From Gottschalkiaceae bacterium SANA (lineage in GTDB: Bacteria > Bacillota > Clostridia > Tissierellales > GPF-1), in assembly GCA_036323355.1 (NCBI GenBank), contig AP028876.1:1798001-1862000 (forward strand): a DNA stretch of 64,000 nt, written 5' to 3'. Below the pieces are notes generated by a model. The model was not told where the DNA came from and ran no database searches. It saw nothing but the letters and a program-made list of their open reading frames with translations. Of the stretch, positions 20,798 to 29,662 are shown in pieces (the stretch's first letter is position 1; each line of letters starts with the position of its first letter). Made by a program: the position numbers and the translations under genes.

Positions 20798-22318
20798 CTA
20801 TTCAGTGGCGTAAAAGGACTTAAAGCCTTCCCTGAAGGCATCCATGACATCGGGCGTCTCATCGATATAGTAGGGACGGGCAATTTTACCGCCAGTGGCA
20901 TAATCGGCATAATCCCACCAAATCAAGGCCTCGATCCTCGGATAATAAGGAAGTTGATCGAACATTTCCTTGATCCAAGTTTCTTTGTTTCCGCCGATGG
21001 AACTAGAAGAAAACTCGGTAATCAATAGGGGATAAGCGAATACTTTGTCATATTCTTTATAAATTGGATCAAAAATCTCTGCAAAGGAACGCCATCGTTC
21101 TCCTGGATAGAAATTTCCGGTATTGTAACCCGTCAGGCCGACAGCATCGATTTGATCAAGGGCGGGGAGGTAGGCGAGCATATGATTCCACCTGTATTGG
21201 GGAAAAGACCGTTCATTGGGATTGAAGATCCAACGGGCGTTGTCGGCGCCTTCCTCTTGAAAGATCTGATAGATCCAATTCCATGTATCCTTATATAATT
21301 GAGTTTCCATGCCAAAATACAAGGCAGAGTAATTGCACCAATCTCCATTCATCTCATTATTTAAACGAAAGAGGACGGGATCACCCTGTTGGCGGACGAC
21401 GCGGGCCAAATCTCGAAGTTCTCTATCATAGGTGCCGTTTAGCACGGAATAAATAGATGACTCTAAACCATTGTCCTCATTGGTCTGCAGGGTAAGCTCA
21501 ACCATACGATTTTCAGAGCGTGCATTCTGCAGGTCCGCTTGCAATTGATTCGGAGAATCAGTAAAGTTTGCATATCGTAGAATTAATGGGAAATTTGTGT
21601 CCAATTGTGCTTCCAGACTATTAACTGTAACGAGACTTCGGGGAGCACTGGGTTCGAAAATTCCCCAGAGTGGTTGTCCATTACTAGTGGAATTGGGCAA
21701 TAGGCTTTGTAAAGCCTTCTTTGGATTGAAAAGGGGGACGCGAACACGATCGGATGGAGATTGCAAAAGCGATGGATCGAGAGGGTCCTCGGCTAGATAA
21801 TAGGACAAAGCGTCTTCTATAGCTACGTGTTCATTAGAACGAATAATCAACAGGTCTCCCTGATAGGGGCCTCGCTCTACAAAGAATAGTTGATGAAACT
21901 GATAATAGTTGCTTTCATGTGTTAAAGCCTCTCTTTCATAAGTAACGTGATAGATTCGGTCTCCCTTAAAATGGAGGATCTCTTCGTTCAGGTTCAGTAA
22001 GGCTGGTGTGTTTCTAAATTGAGATGTTGAGTAAAAAGCGAAATTCCAAAAGCTTTCTTTTTTTTGAGGAAAGGATTGCGGAATCAATTCAATTTCCTTG
22101 TCATCAAGAGAAAGAGAAATTCCGACGGGCAAAAAAGCTTGATTAAAAGTTGCGCCGTTGGGAAACAACAGACCACTAGCCGACTCTGAATCCCAAAGGT
22201 ATCGATTTCCTTCTACGGATGCAAAGGTATGTGGGGAAGCAGAGTCGGCATATCCGCTAGTGGACAGGCTGAGGATCAAGGTGATTGTGATACTAATTAT
22301 CAGAATAACTCTTTTCAT
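20798..22318 (-). CDS. Secreted glycoside hydrolase, GH26-like
   Basis: 506 residues with an N-terminal signal peptide (about 1-25, cut near SGYADSA). Residues 25-230 form an unrecognised beta-rich domain. The rest resembles GH26 (beta-mannanase superfamily): RLNNEMNGDW with Glu322 as expected acid/base, VGLTGYN, and LLITEFSSSS with Glu435 as expected nucleophile. Substrate cannot be inferred; GH26 members act on mannans, mixed glucans or xylans. AGGAGGG before the minus-strand ATG at 22318 supports the start. No sugar-transport or regulator gene is adjacent, so it may act on a cell-surface or exopolysaccharide rather than food polymer. Confidence 0.85.
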   Translation of the reverse strand: MKRVILIISITITLILSLSTSGYADSASPHTFASVEGNRYLWDSESASGLLFPNGATFNQAFLPVGISLSLDDKEIELIPQSFPQKKESFWNFAFYSTSQFRNTPALLNLNEEILHFKGDRIYHVTYEREALTHESNYYQFHQLFFVERGPYQGDLLIIRSNEHVAIEDALSYYLAEDPLDPSLLQSPSDRVRVPLFNPKKALQSLLPNSTSNGQPLWGIFEPSAPRSLVTVNSLEAQLDTNFPLILRYANFTDSPNQLQADLQNARSENRMVELTLQTNEDNGLESSIYSVLNGTYDRELRDLARVVRQQGDPVLFRLNNEMNGDWCNYSALYFGMETQLYKDTWNWIYQIFQEEGADNARWIFNPNERSFPQYRWNHMLAYLPALDQIDAVGLTGYNTGNFYPGERWRSFAEIFDPIYKEYDKVFAYPLLITEFSSSSIGGNKETWIKEMFDQLPYYPRIEALIWWDYADYATGGKIARPYYIDETPDVMDAFREGFKSFYATE

Positions 22319-22334
22319 AAATTCCCTCCTAATT

Positions 22335-22358
22335 GAAAAAAGACTCCTTTCGGAGTCT
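22335..22358 (-). terminator. Terminator of rpmB
   Basis: On the minus strand AGACTCC-GAAA-GGAGTCT followed by TTTTTT; GAAA is a stable tetraloop. Confidence 0.9.
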
Positions 22359-22390
22359 AAAATTTCAACAATACGTCATTACGTCATCAA

Positions 22391-22582
22391 TTAGATTGCA
22401 CGCTCGACACGTTTAGAACGCAAACAACGTGTACAAACATTCATTCTTTTTGGCGTGCCATCAACAATCACGCGTACTTTTTGTACGTTGGGTTTCCAAG
22501 ATCGTTTGATATGACGGTTTGAGAATGTTACAATATTTCCGGAAATTTTTCCTTTTCCACAAATTTCGCAAACTTTTGCCAT
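22391..22582 (-). CDS. rpmB: 50S ribosomal protein L28
   Basis: 63 residues, full length for L28. The Cys pairs VCEICGKG and VCTRCLRS mark the zinc-binding (C+) form. The frame opens six codons earlier, but the ATG at 22582 has TAGGAGGTG in front and gives the family N-terminus MAKVCEICGK. Divergent from the Asp23 gene, an arrangement typical of Clostridia and Bacilli. Confidence 0.97.
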   Translation of the reverse strand: MAKVCEICGKGKISGNIVTFSNRHIKRSWKPNVQKVRVIVDGTPKRMNVCTRCLRSKRVERAI

Positions 22583-22618
22583 GACTACACCTCCTAACAT
22601 CTCTTAACGAACATCGCT

Positions 22619-22648
22619 ATTTTACCACATTATAGAAGTGTTTGGCAA
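22619..22648 (-). promoter_or_regulatory. Promoter of rpmB
   Basis: On the minus strand TTGCCA (22648-22643), 18-base spacer, TAAAAT (22624-22619). Confidence 0.55.
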
Positions 22649-22677
22649 GGCTAAATATATGATTAAAATACTGTAAG

Positions 22678-22706
22678 TTGAATTGTTTGCCGAAATTTGG
22701 TATGCT
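22678..22706 (+). promoter_or_regulatory. Promoter of the Asp23-FakA-recG unit
   Basis: TTGAAT (22678-22683), 17-base spacer, TATGCT (22701-22706), then AGGAGGGG at 22737-22744 before the ATG at 22748. Confidence 0.65.
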
Positions 22707-22747
22707 TTTCCTGATAGCTCACAGAAAAAAGCGATAGGAGGGGTATT

Positions 22748-23110
22748 ATGGCAGTATATTTAGAAAATGAAATTGGTAAAATTATTATAGAAGATCAAAC
22801 AATAGCAAAGATTGCAGGCATGACAGCCACAGAGTGTTATGGGTTAGTTGGCATGGCGCCATCAAGCACAACGGATGGTCTTGTTGAATTGCTCAAGGGT
22901 GAGAATGTAACGAAGGGCGTTAAGGTCCATGTTGAAGAAGAGACAAATTTAATCATTGATTTGTATGTGATCATGCAATTTGGAACGAAGATATCTGCGG
23001 TTGCAAAAAATGTTATTGAAACCGTTAAGTATAATGTTGAAACGTACACAGGACTTTCCGTATTTAAGGTTAACATCCATGTTCAAGGTGTACGCATTCA
23101 AAACAACTAG
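22748..23110 (+). CDS. yloU: Asp23/Gls24 family envelope-stress protein (YloU)
   Basis: 120 residues. The whole chain fits the Asp23/Gls24 family: IIIEDQTIAKIAGMTATECYG at the start, a central GVKVHVEEETNLIIDLYV strand pair, and IHVQGVRIQ at the end. Members lie at the inner membrane face and are linked to alkaline or envelope stress; the molecular action is unknown. Its gene precedes the DAK-type kinase gene by 14 bases, the conserved Firmicutes order. Confidence 0.93.
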   Translation: MAVYLENEIGKIIIEDQTIAKIAGMTATECYGLVGMAPSSTTDGLVELLKGENVTKGVKVHVEEETNLIIDLYVIMQFGTKISAVAKNVIETVKYNVETYTGLSVFKVNIHVQGVRIQNN

Positions 23111-23124
23111 GAGGTTTCATACAC

Positions 23125-24729
23125 ATGAAGGGTATTAATGGGCAGTTATTTAAACGTGCATTTGTTGCGGCTGCCGTAAATTTAGATGCGCATCGTGAAT
23201 TAGTCGATGCATTAAACGTTTTTCCTGTGCCGGATGGCGATACAGGAACAAATATGTCGAAAACGATTCTAACCGCCGCAGAGAGCGTTAAGCAAGCTGA
23301 CGGTGAAGATATTGGAAAAGTAATAAAAGCTGCTTCTAACGGCGCTCTGATGGGTGCTAGAGGCAACTCAGGTGTTATTTTATCTCAATTACTACGTGGA
23401 TTTTACAAGGGGACAAAAGACATCGAAGAATTGGGTGTCGTTGAACTGGCAGCTGGTCTTGATCATGCCCGTGAAACGGCTTATAAGGCAGTCATGAAAC
23501 CCGTTGAGGGTACCATGCTTACCATTGCCCGCGTTGTTGCGGAAAAAGCCCTTGAACTATCCACGCAAGATATGGAGATCGAGGAATTTATGGAAGCCTT
23601 GCTTGCCCACGGTGATGAGGTCTTGGAACAAACACCAGATATGTTGGCCGCACTTAAGGAAGCAGGTGTAGTAGATTCAGGTGGCAAGGGTGTTATGCTT
23701 CTACTTCACGGATTCTACGCAGGCCTGACTGGCAAGATTGCCGTACAGGAGTCTATGGATTCAGTTCAAATGCCATCGAGAACCTTGCAACCCAATGAAG
23801 AGATTGAAGAAGGGTATTGCACAAATTTTATGGTCTTGAAACCAAAAGGTTCGATTGATGATTTCCGAAATATTCTTGATAAATTGGGTGATTCAATGGT
23901 CATCGCCGAAGCGGAAGATATCTTCAAGGTGCATATTCACTCCAAGGAACCGGGTGTGATCTTACAGGAAGCATTAAAACTTGGTGAATTAACGGAAATA
24001 GAAATTGATAATATGCGTTTCCAACAGGAAGAAAAAAATCTGAAGGACATGCAAGCTGCCGCTCCGATTGAAAAAAAACCATTTAGTTTTTTGTCTGTCT
24101 CTGCGGGAAGAGGATTTAGTGAAGTATTTAAAAGTTTGGGTGCTGATCAAATTATTGCAGGGGGCCAGACCATGAACCCCAGCACGGAAGATTTGGTGGC
24201 CGCCATTGAACGCACGGGTGGAGAGACTGTCTATATTTTGCCAAACAATGGAAATATCGTTTTAACGGCCCAACAATCGGCAAAATTAAGCAAGCGAGAT
24301 GTTCGTGTTATTCCGACCAAGACCATGCCGGAAGGGATTGCTGCTATGTTGGCTTTCCATACAGGAGCATCGGCGGACGACAATGAGGCTGCCATGCTTG
24401 AAGCTTTGCCGGAAATTACGACTGGTCAAATTACTTTTGCCGTACGTGACACAACGGTCAATGGTATTGATATTCAAGTTGATGACATCATAGGCATCGG
24501 AAAAAAAGAAATTCTTTGCAAGGGTGATGAAATGAATGCAGTCACCACGGTACTAGCTGAGAAACTCGTTGATGATGCAGACATCATTACCATTTATTAT
24601 GGTGAGGACGTCGAGGAAGAGAAGGCGAATGCTCTCGTTGAAGCCTTCGAAGAAGTTTTTGATGATATTGACATTGAATTGGTTTATGGGGGTCAGCCCG
24701 TATACTACTATATTTTATCGATCGAATAA
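23125..24729 (+). CDS. fakA: DAK2-domain fatty acid kinase-like protein (FakA/YloV)
   Basis: 534 residues. Residues 1-200 form a DAK2 kinase domain with the Mg-ATP binding DGDTGTNM (from Asp37) and ALMGARGNSGVILSQLLRGF; the middle contains the DegV-like and helical linker part (RTLQPNEEIEEGYCTNFM); the C-terminal domain ends in EVFDDIDIELVYGGQPVYYY. FakA phosphorylates fatty acids bound by a FakB/DegV partner, feeding PlsY/PlsX-type phospholipid synthesis. No fakB is in the window. The plsX gene at 31.7 kb belongs to the same metabolic chain. Confidence 0.93.
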   Translation: MKGINGQLFKRAFVAAAVNLDAHRELVDALNVFPVPDGDTGTNMSKTILTAAESVKQADGEDIGKVIKAASNGALMGARGNSGVILSQLLRGFYKGTKDIEELGVVELAAGLDHARETAYKAVMKPVEGTMLTIARVVAEKALELSTQDMEIEEFMEALLAHGDEVLEQTPDMLAALKEAGVVDSGGKGVMLLLHGFYAGLTGKIAVQESMDSVQMPSRTLQPNEEIEEGYCTNFMVLKPKGSIDDFRNILDKLGDSMVIAEAEDIFKVHIHSKEPGVILQEALKLGELTEIEIDNMRFQQEEKNLKDMQAAAPIEKKPFSFLSVSAGRGFSEVFKSLGADQIIAGGQTMNPSTEDLVAAIERTGGETVYILPNNGNIVLTAQQSAKLSKRDVRVIPTKTMPEGIAAMLAFHTGASADDNEAAMLEALPEITTGQITFAVRDTTVNGIDIQVDDIIGIGKKEILCKGDEMNAVTTVLAEKLVDDADIITIYYGEDVEEEKANALVEAFEEVFDDIDIELVYGGQPVYYYILSIE

Positions 24730-24748
24730 GCCGCTATTAGCGGCTTTT
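24728..24748 (+). terminator. Hairpin between fakA and recG
   Basis: AAGCCGCT-ATT-AGCGGCTT followed by TT only, overlapping the fakA stop. Probably partial termination or mRNA end protection rather than a full stop. Confidence 0.5.
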
Positions 24749-24765
24749 CCTTATGGGAGGACGAA

Positions 24766-26769
24766 ATGAAACTGAACCGCTTGTCGGGCTTGGGACAAAA
24801 AAGAATTGAAAAACTAAAAGAAATTGGAATCACCAATATGGCTGACTTGCTGACGTATTTCCCTACTCGTTATGAATGGATTGAAACAAGGCTTGAGATG
24901 TATCATGAGAATCCGAAGAACAGTTTTCAGCTTGAAATTTTAATTGAAAGTGTGCAACAGAAACCAAAGTATCTGCTTTTTTCCGGTTTTGCTGAACAAA
25001 TTCCCATTCAGATTATGTTTTTTCATCAAAGTTATCGGATGCAATCAATTCGACCCAATCAGTCCTATCGATTCCAAGGTAAAATTCAAAAATGGAAAAA
25101 CAAATTGCAAATGGTCAATCCCATTTTAGCAAAAGAAATTACCGATGAGCGGGTCTTTTTACCGGTATATCGATTGCCCTCAGGCATCTCTCAAACCATG
25201 TTTCGACAATGGGTTCGACAAAGCATTGAAAAGGAATCTGTTTTTGAACGCGATTATTCACCTTTTTTTGGTGACCAGTTTGGTAGCCATTTCGAGGCCA
25301 TTCGCACCATGCATTTTCCTGAAAATCCATCAAATCTGGAGAAAGCGCGAAAGCGCTTAGCAGCAGAAGAGGCAGTGCAGTATCAACTGGCACAAATTCT
25401 TACAAAGCAAGCAAATCGATTAGGAATTTCTCATATCGATATCGATATCAATCAATTAACAGAGTCTTTGCCGTTTCAATTGACAGATGGCCAGCTTAAA
25501 TCCATATCAGAGATCCATACAGACATGATTGCACCACAGCCGATGTATCGGCTGCTGCAAGGTGATGTTGGCTCTGGTAAGACTGTTGTCGCCTTTTTGA
25601 GCATGGCAATTTCCGTCTTGTCTGGCTATCAAGCAGCCTATCTTGCCCCAACAGAAGTGTTGGCCCATCAGGTATATGAAAAAGCCATTCCCTTTTTCGA
25701 AAAAGCCGGCATTCCCTGTGCTTTGGTGACGGGTTCAACGAAAAAGAGAGAACGCGCAGAAATAGCCGAGCGAATCAAGGCGGGCGAATGTCTTTCAGTC
25801 TTTGGCACCCATGCTTTATTGTCGGACAATCTTGACTTTGCTCACTTGAGTTTGGTCGTAACCGACGAGCAACATCGCTTTGGGGTGGCGCAGCGTTCAA
25901 AGTTACAATCGAAAGGTCCGGCAGTGGATGTGCTTGCTATGAGCGCGACACCGATTCCGCGTACCTTGGCCTTAACACTTTTTGGAGAGATGTCACTTTC
26001 GGTAATTGATTCCCTTCCGGCAGGAAGAAAACCAATCCGTACCTACTTAGTAGGCCCGCAAAAGCGTAAGGATGCCTATGGCTTTTTAGAAAACGAAGTA
26101 GAAAAAGGCCATAGAGGATTCGTAGTTTGTCCTCATATTGATCTGGCTGATGAAGCTGATGAATCGGATCCTATGAGCATCGAAAAACTGGAGGGGGAGA
26201 TTCAACACGCTCTCCTAAGCCGTACTAAACATACGACCCTTCATGGTCGAATGAAAAAGGATCAACAGAATCGCGCCATGGAAGCCTTCAAATCTGGAAA
26301 AACTCCGATTTTGCTGTCGACTACAATCATTGAAGTTGGAATCGATATTCCTCAAGCTACGGTTATTTTTATCGAAAGTGCTGAACGATTCGGTTTGGCT
26401 CAATTGCATCAGCTGCGCGGACGTGTAGGCCGATCCGACCGTCAATCCTACTGCATTTTAATTTGCCATACTAAATCGGAAAAGGCTATTGAACGCATGC
26501 GTGTACTGGTAGAATCCCAAGATGGCTTTGAAATCGCAGAAAAAGATTTAAGACTACGCGGGCAAGGAAATTTATTTGGTCTGGAACAACATGGATCTTT
26601 TGGCTTTACCCATCTCGATCTTGCCATCGATCAAGAAATATGGGAGACTGTTCGTCAAGCCATCTCAACCATGGATCAAAAAAGGATCCAGTCTTTTTAC
26701 ACCTATGCCCGTCGTCATTTAGACAATTTAAAAGAAATGAGGAACTGTGATGCGAGTAATAACAGGTAA
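24766..26769 (+). CDS. recG: ATP-dependent DNA helicase RecG
   Basis: 667 residues. RecG remodels stalled forks and Holliday junctions. Order seen: N-terminal wedge/OB domain, Walker A GDVGSGKT (from residue 266), DEQH box with following RFG (from residue 367), SATPIPRTLAL motif III, then helicase motifs including STTIIEVGIDIPQA and QLRGRVGRS, and the C-terminal TRG-like region. Length is normal (about 680). GGGAGGACGAA precedes the ATG. Its 3' end overlaps rsmD. Confidence 0.97.
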   Translation: MKLNRLSGLGQKRIEKLKEIGITNMADLLTYFPTRYEWIETRLEMYHENPKNSFQLEILIESVQQKPKYLLFSGFAEQIPIQIMFFHQSYRMQSIRPNQSYRFQGKIQKWKNKLQMVNPILAKEITDERVFLPVYRLPSGISQTMFRQWVRQSIEKESVFERDYSPFFGDQFGSHFEAIRTMHFPENPSNLEKARKRLAAEEAVQYQLAQILTKQANRLGISHIDIDINQLTESLPFQLTDGQLKSISEIHTDMIAPQPMYRLLQGDVGSGKTVVAFLSMAISVLSGYQAAYLAPTEVLAHQVYEKAIPFFEKAGIPCALVTGSTKKRERAEIAERIKAGECLSVFGTHALLSDNLDFAHLSLVVTDEQHRFGVAQRSKLQSKGPAVDVLAMSATPIPRTLALTLFGEMSLSVIDSLPAGRKPIRTYLVGPQKRKDAYGFLENEVEKGHRGFVVCPHIDLADEADESDPMSIEKLEGEIQHALLSRTKHTTLHGRMKKDQQNRAMEAFKSGKTPILLSTTIIEVGIDIPQATVIFIESAERFGLAQLHQLRGRVGRSDRQSYCILICHTKSEKAIERMRVLVESQDGFEIAEKDLRLRGQGNLFGLEQHGSFGFTHLDLAIDQEIWETVRQAISTMDQKRIQSFYTYARRHLDNLKEMRNCDASNNR

Positions 26770-27298
26770 AGCAAAAGGAATTCCCTTGCAATCACCCCGA
26801 GGATACGATATACGCCCGACAACCGATAAGGTAAAAGGGGCAATTTTCAATCGCATAATGAATGTATATCCAGAGGATGTCGTTCTCGATCTGTACGCAG
26901 GTGCAGGAGGAATGGGTATAGAATTTTTGAGCCGAGGTGCCGAGAATGTTAAGTTGGTAGACATGGATCGAGATCATTGCCGGCTGATAGAAGAAAATTT
27001 ACAGAAAACCCACCTGGTGGGCGAAGTGATTTGCAATGATGTTGAAGCCAGTTTGAGAAAATTTGCCATAGAGGGTTTAAAATTTGATATAATCTTTATG
27101 GACCCACCTTATGAACAAGGTTTTGCTCAAAAAAACCTTCAATTGCTGGATTCCTTGCAACTTCTAAAGGAAAACGGGATGATTATCGTTGAACATGAGG
27201 CGGCGTTGTCGTTAAACCTGACTTTTGAGAATTTTTCATTTGTCGATGATCGAAAGTATGGAAGCATTCGAATTACCTATTTCAAACAAGGGAGCTGA
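26750..27298 (+). CDS. rsmD: 16S rRNA (guanine966-N2)-methyltransferase RsmD
   Basis: 182 residues. SAM-dependent methyltransferase of the 30S subunit. Motif I is VLDLYAGAGGMGIEFLSRGA near residue 45 and the catalytic motif IV is DPPY. GTG at 26747 and ATG at 26750 are adjacent possible starts; GAGGA at 26739-26743 is better spaced for the ATG. It overlaps the end of recG by 20 bases and is followed 4 bases later by coaD, the common rsmD-coaD pairing. Confidence 0.94.
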   Translation: MRVITGKAKGIPLQSPRGYDIRPTTDKVKGAIFNRIMNVYPEDVVLDLYAGAGGMGIEFLSRGAENVKLVDMDRDHCRLIEENLQKTHLVGEVICNDVEASLRKFAIEGLKFDIIFMDPPYEQGFAQKNLQLLDSLQLLKENGMIIVEHEAALSLNLTFENFSFVDDRKYGSIRITYFKQGS

Positions 27299-27302
27299 AA
27301 AC

Positions 27303-27785
27303 GTGAAGGTTGTTTATCCAGGCAGTTTTGATCCCATTACATATGGGCATTTAGATATTATCCGTCGTTGTTCTATGAAATTTGATGAAGTGGTTGTTGC
27401 AGTATTAGAAAACAACAATAAGAAAACCTTATTTTCCTTGGGGGAACGAAAAACCTTGATCCAGGAAGCCGTGGAAGAGCTTGAGAATGTGACCGTAAAT
27501 ACTTTTTCGGGTCTTTTGGTTGATTACGTGGCTCAAGAGCAATTTGATTTTGTCATACGCGGATTGAGAAGCGTATCTGATTTTGAATATGAGTTTCAAA
27601 TGGCCTTGGTCAATCATCAACTTGACGCCTATACAGAGACTCTGTTTATGGTGACCAGTAGCCGATATTCATATTTAAGTTCAAGCATTGTTAAAGAAGT
27701 GGCTTCATTTAGCGGGAATGTCGGTTTGATGGCTCCAGCTCATGTGGCTGAAGCTCTGCAGAAAAAATTTCAGGAAGGAGAATAA
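27303..27785 (+). CDS. coaD: Phosphopantetheine adenylyltransferase
   Basis: Fourth step of coenzyme A synthesis: 4'-phosphopantetheine + ATP to dephospho-CoA. 160 residues, the standard length. The nucleotidyltransferase motif appears as GSFDPITYGHLD (TxGH) near residue 8 and the SSS segment of the ISSTxxR motif as YLSSSIVKE. The open frame extends 26 codons upstream into rsmD; the GTG at 27303 after GGGAGC gives the family start and is chosen. Confidence 0.95.
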   Translation: MKVVYPGSFDPITYGHLDIIRRCSMKFDEVVVAVLENNNKKTLFSLGERKTLIQEAVEELENVTVNTFSGLLVDYVAQEQFDFVIRGLRSVSDFEYEFQMALVNHQLDAYTETLFMVTSSRYSYLSSSIVKEVASFSGNVGLMAPAHVAEALQKKFQEGE

Positions 27786-27787
27786 GA

Positions 27788-28276
27788 ATGGAACAAGAAA
27801 CTCAATACAAAAAAGTCATGGAACTGATGGATCAGTTGGAAGATCTAATTGAGGATAGTCCAACAACCTTCAGCAGTAAAGTTAAAATTGATAAAAATGA
27901 AGTGATGGAGATTCTGAGAACCATTCGGATTGAACTTCCCGATGCCATAAAAAAAGCGGTAATTACCAATGATGAACGAGAGTCCATTGTCAATAAGGCA
28001 AAAGAAGATGCAAAAATCATTATCGACGACGCAAAGAAGCGTGCAGAACAAATGACCGCTAATCACGTGATCACGAAATCAGCAGAAGCAACAGGACGCC
28101 GTATGGTAGACGAAGCTGAGATGAAAAAGAGAAAGATAAAAAATGACAGTGTATTATATGCGGACCGCGTTATCGGAAAGGTAGAAGGGGATATGAGAGA
28201 GGTCTTGAAGGAAATGGAAGACACTTTGAATCGTGTCTATCGAACAAGAAAAGAGTTGGAAGATTTAAAGGAATAG
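27788..28276 (+). CDS. Coiled-coil protein of unknown function
   Basis: 162 residues, highly charged and helical, no membrane segment. Heptad-like stretches occur at about residues 60-105 (NKAKEDAKIIIDDAKKRAEQ) and 115-160 (ending TRKELEDLKE). Similar small proteins beside coaD/tmcAL in Clostridia are often labelled ATPase or ATP-synthase-b-like, but I see no Walker motif or membrane anchor, so that label is not supported. Follows coaD by 2 bases (AGGAGAATAAG overlap), so co-translated with it. Confidence 0.8.
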   Translation: MEQETQYKKVMELMDQLEDLIEDSPTTFSSKVKIDKNEVMEILRTIRIELPDAIKKAVITNDERESIVNKAKEDAKIIIDDAKKRAEQMTANHVITKSAEATGRRMVDEAEMKKRKIKNDSVLYADRVIGKVEGDMREVLKEMEDTLNRVYRTRKELEDLKE

Positions 28277-28284
28277 ATGGGGTG

Positions 28285-28314
28285 AAAAAAGGGATGATTA
28301 ATCATCCCTTTTTT
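28285..28314. terminator. Bidirectional terminator, 30-base perfect palindrome
   Basis: A6-GGGATGATTAATCATCCC-T6. It serves the coiled-coil gene on + and tmcAL on -; the last codons of tmcAL are read through its right arm. Confidence 0.88.
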
Positions 28315-29510
28315 GGTGCCGTTCGAAGTCCTGTTCCCAAGGCAAATGAAGTTTTTGCACCCAAGTGGTAAATATCTTTTGTAGCTAAATCAAGACTCAA
28401 CCCCCTGGGGGGCGTATCCGAATTCCAGCTTTCCGCTACATTTGACAAAAGTGGTACGCTTCCAATCAATTTGATCTTCTTCATCAAAGTTTGACCGGTA
28501 TCTGTAAACCCAAGGGGTTTTAAATAGGAGGGTCCTTGAGTCTTGAAAGAGGATGCAAGTATTTTTGTATAGCCCAAAAGAATAGATAATAAATACCGTT
28601 TTATTCTAGAAGCTGGATATCGTTTTGAAGTCATGGACTCCACCAATTCACTATAGGACGCAACCTGATGAATCTTCTTCCATAATAGATTTTCCATTCC
28701 TTCTTCACAGCCGGCGTATTGTGCAAGTGCGGATGGGGAAAGAAGACAAATTCGATACTGAAGGAGGGGGAAATAGGCTTCTAGATCTTGATACTTTCGA
28801 TTTTCCTCATAAAAATGAGACAGCGAATGAAGCGATTTTTCCGGTACAAGGACACCAGGTTTTCCGCCTGCATGTAAATGCCGTCGAATCGCCGATGCAC
28901 TTTCCATAACACCTTGAATGGCTTGATCGTGATAGTTCGCTCCCTGACGTTGATAGGTATGAATTTGAAAGCCTTGATTTCTAGTCAGCATGGCTTTCAC
29001 GTATTCAATGCCAAGAATATTATTGGGTTTCGAAAAAAATCCTTTTTCAGAAATTGAAATTTCTTGTTCTAAAACCTTGGCAATGGCACTGGAATAAGAG
29101 AGACCACCTTGCATGGCCAAGGGGATTTGAGAAGAAAAGCGTTCACCATGATTGCGCAAATAGCCCTGAACGTGAAGAAAATCATCGATGTTGCCAGACT
29201 CACTTCCAAAGATCAAATCTGTTACGATGCCTGTGGCTTCTAGGCTCCAAATCGCGCCTAATGCAAAAAACTCTGCACTAGCTAATACGTAAGCAGGGTG
29301 TAGCTCTAAAACCAAATCTGCACCATAAGAGAGGGCTACTTGCGTTCTGCGCTCGGCATTGATAATTGCAGGTTCACCGCGTTGAACAAAATCCCCGCTC
29401 ATGACCACAACAACCGCATCGGCCTTGCTAATCTCTTTTGCTTTCTTTAAATATAATTCATGTCCATGGTGAAATGGATTGAATTCAGCAATGCAACCAA
29501 CTATTTTCAT
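28302..29510 (-). CDS. tmcAL: tRNA(Met) cytidine acetate ligase TmcAL (YlbM)
   Basis: 402 residues. TmcAL uses acetate and ATP to make N4-acetylcytidine at C34 of elongator tRNA-Met. The N-terminal nucleotidyltransferase domain begins IAEFNPFHHGH (HxGH-type residues 14-17), followed by VVVMSGDFVQRGEPAI and DLVLELHPAYV, all family hallmarks; the C-terminal half is the helical tRNA-binding part. AGGAGGATGA precedes the ATG at 29510. The acetate kinase gene lies divergently next door, and the tRNA substrate is encoded at 18501-18577. Confidence 0.94.
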   Translation of the reverse strand: MKIVGCIAEFNPFHHGHELYLKKAKEISKADAVVVVMSGDFVQRGEPAIINAERRTQVALSYGADLVLELHPAYVLASAEFFALGAIWSLEATGIVTDLIFGSESGNIDDFLHVQGYLRNHGERFSSQIPLAMQGGLSYSSAIAKVLEQEISISEKGFFSKPNNILGIEYVKAMLTRNQGFQIHTYQRQGANYHDQAIQGVMESASAIRRHLHAGGKPGVLVPEKSLHSLSHFYEENRKYQDLEAYFPLLQYRICLLSPSALAQYAGCEEGMENLLWKKIHQVASYSELVESMTSKRYPASRIKRYLLSILLGYTKILASSFKTQGPSYLKPLGFTDTGQTLMKKIKLIGSVPLLSNVAESWNSDTPPRGLSLDLATKDIYHLGAKTSFALGTGLRTAPKKG

Positions 29511-29529
29511 TGATCATCCTCCTGTATCT

Positions 29530-29558
29530 AGCCTACCTTGTCCATTTGAATTCGTCAA
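29530..29558 (-). promoter_or_regulatory. Promoter of tmcAL
   Basis: On the minus strand TTGACG (29558-29553), 17-base spacer, TAGGCT (29535-29530). Confidence 0.5.
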
Positions 29559-29599
29559 TTACAGGCAATAAATTTGTATCGATTGAATCATTTGCTTTA

Positions 29600-29628
29600 T
29601 TGCTTTTTGGTGTTTCTTGTATTATTAT
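29600..29628 (+). promoter_or_regulatory. Promoter of ackA
   Basis: TTGCTT (29600-29605), 17-base spacer, TATTAT (29623-29628), followed by GAGGAGG at 29650-29656 before the ATG at 29663. Confidence 0.6.
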
Positions 29629-29662
29629 TGTATGGACTATTAGAATTTGAGGAGGGAATTGT

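Noticed and set aside
22837-23366. Minus-strand open frames opposite yloU and fakA
   Set aside because: Shadows of strongly supported + strand genes, with low-complexity Ser/Thr/Ala composition typical of antisense reading.
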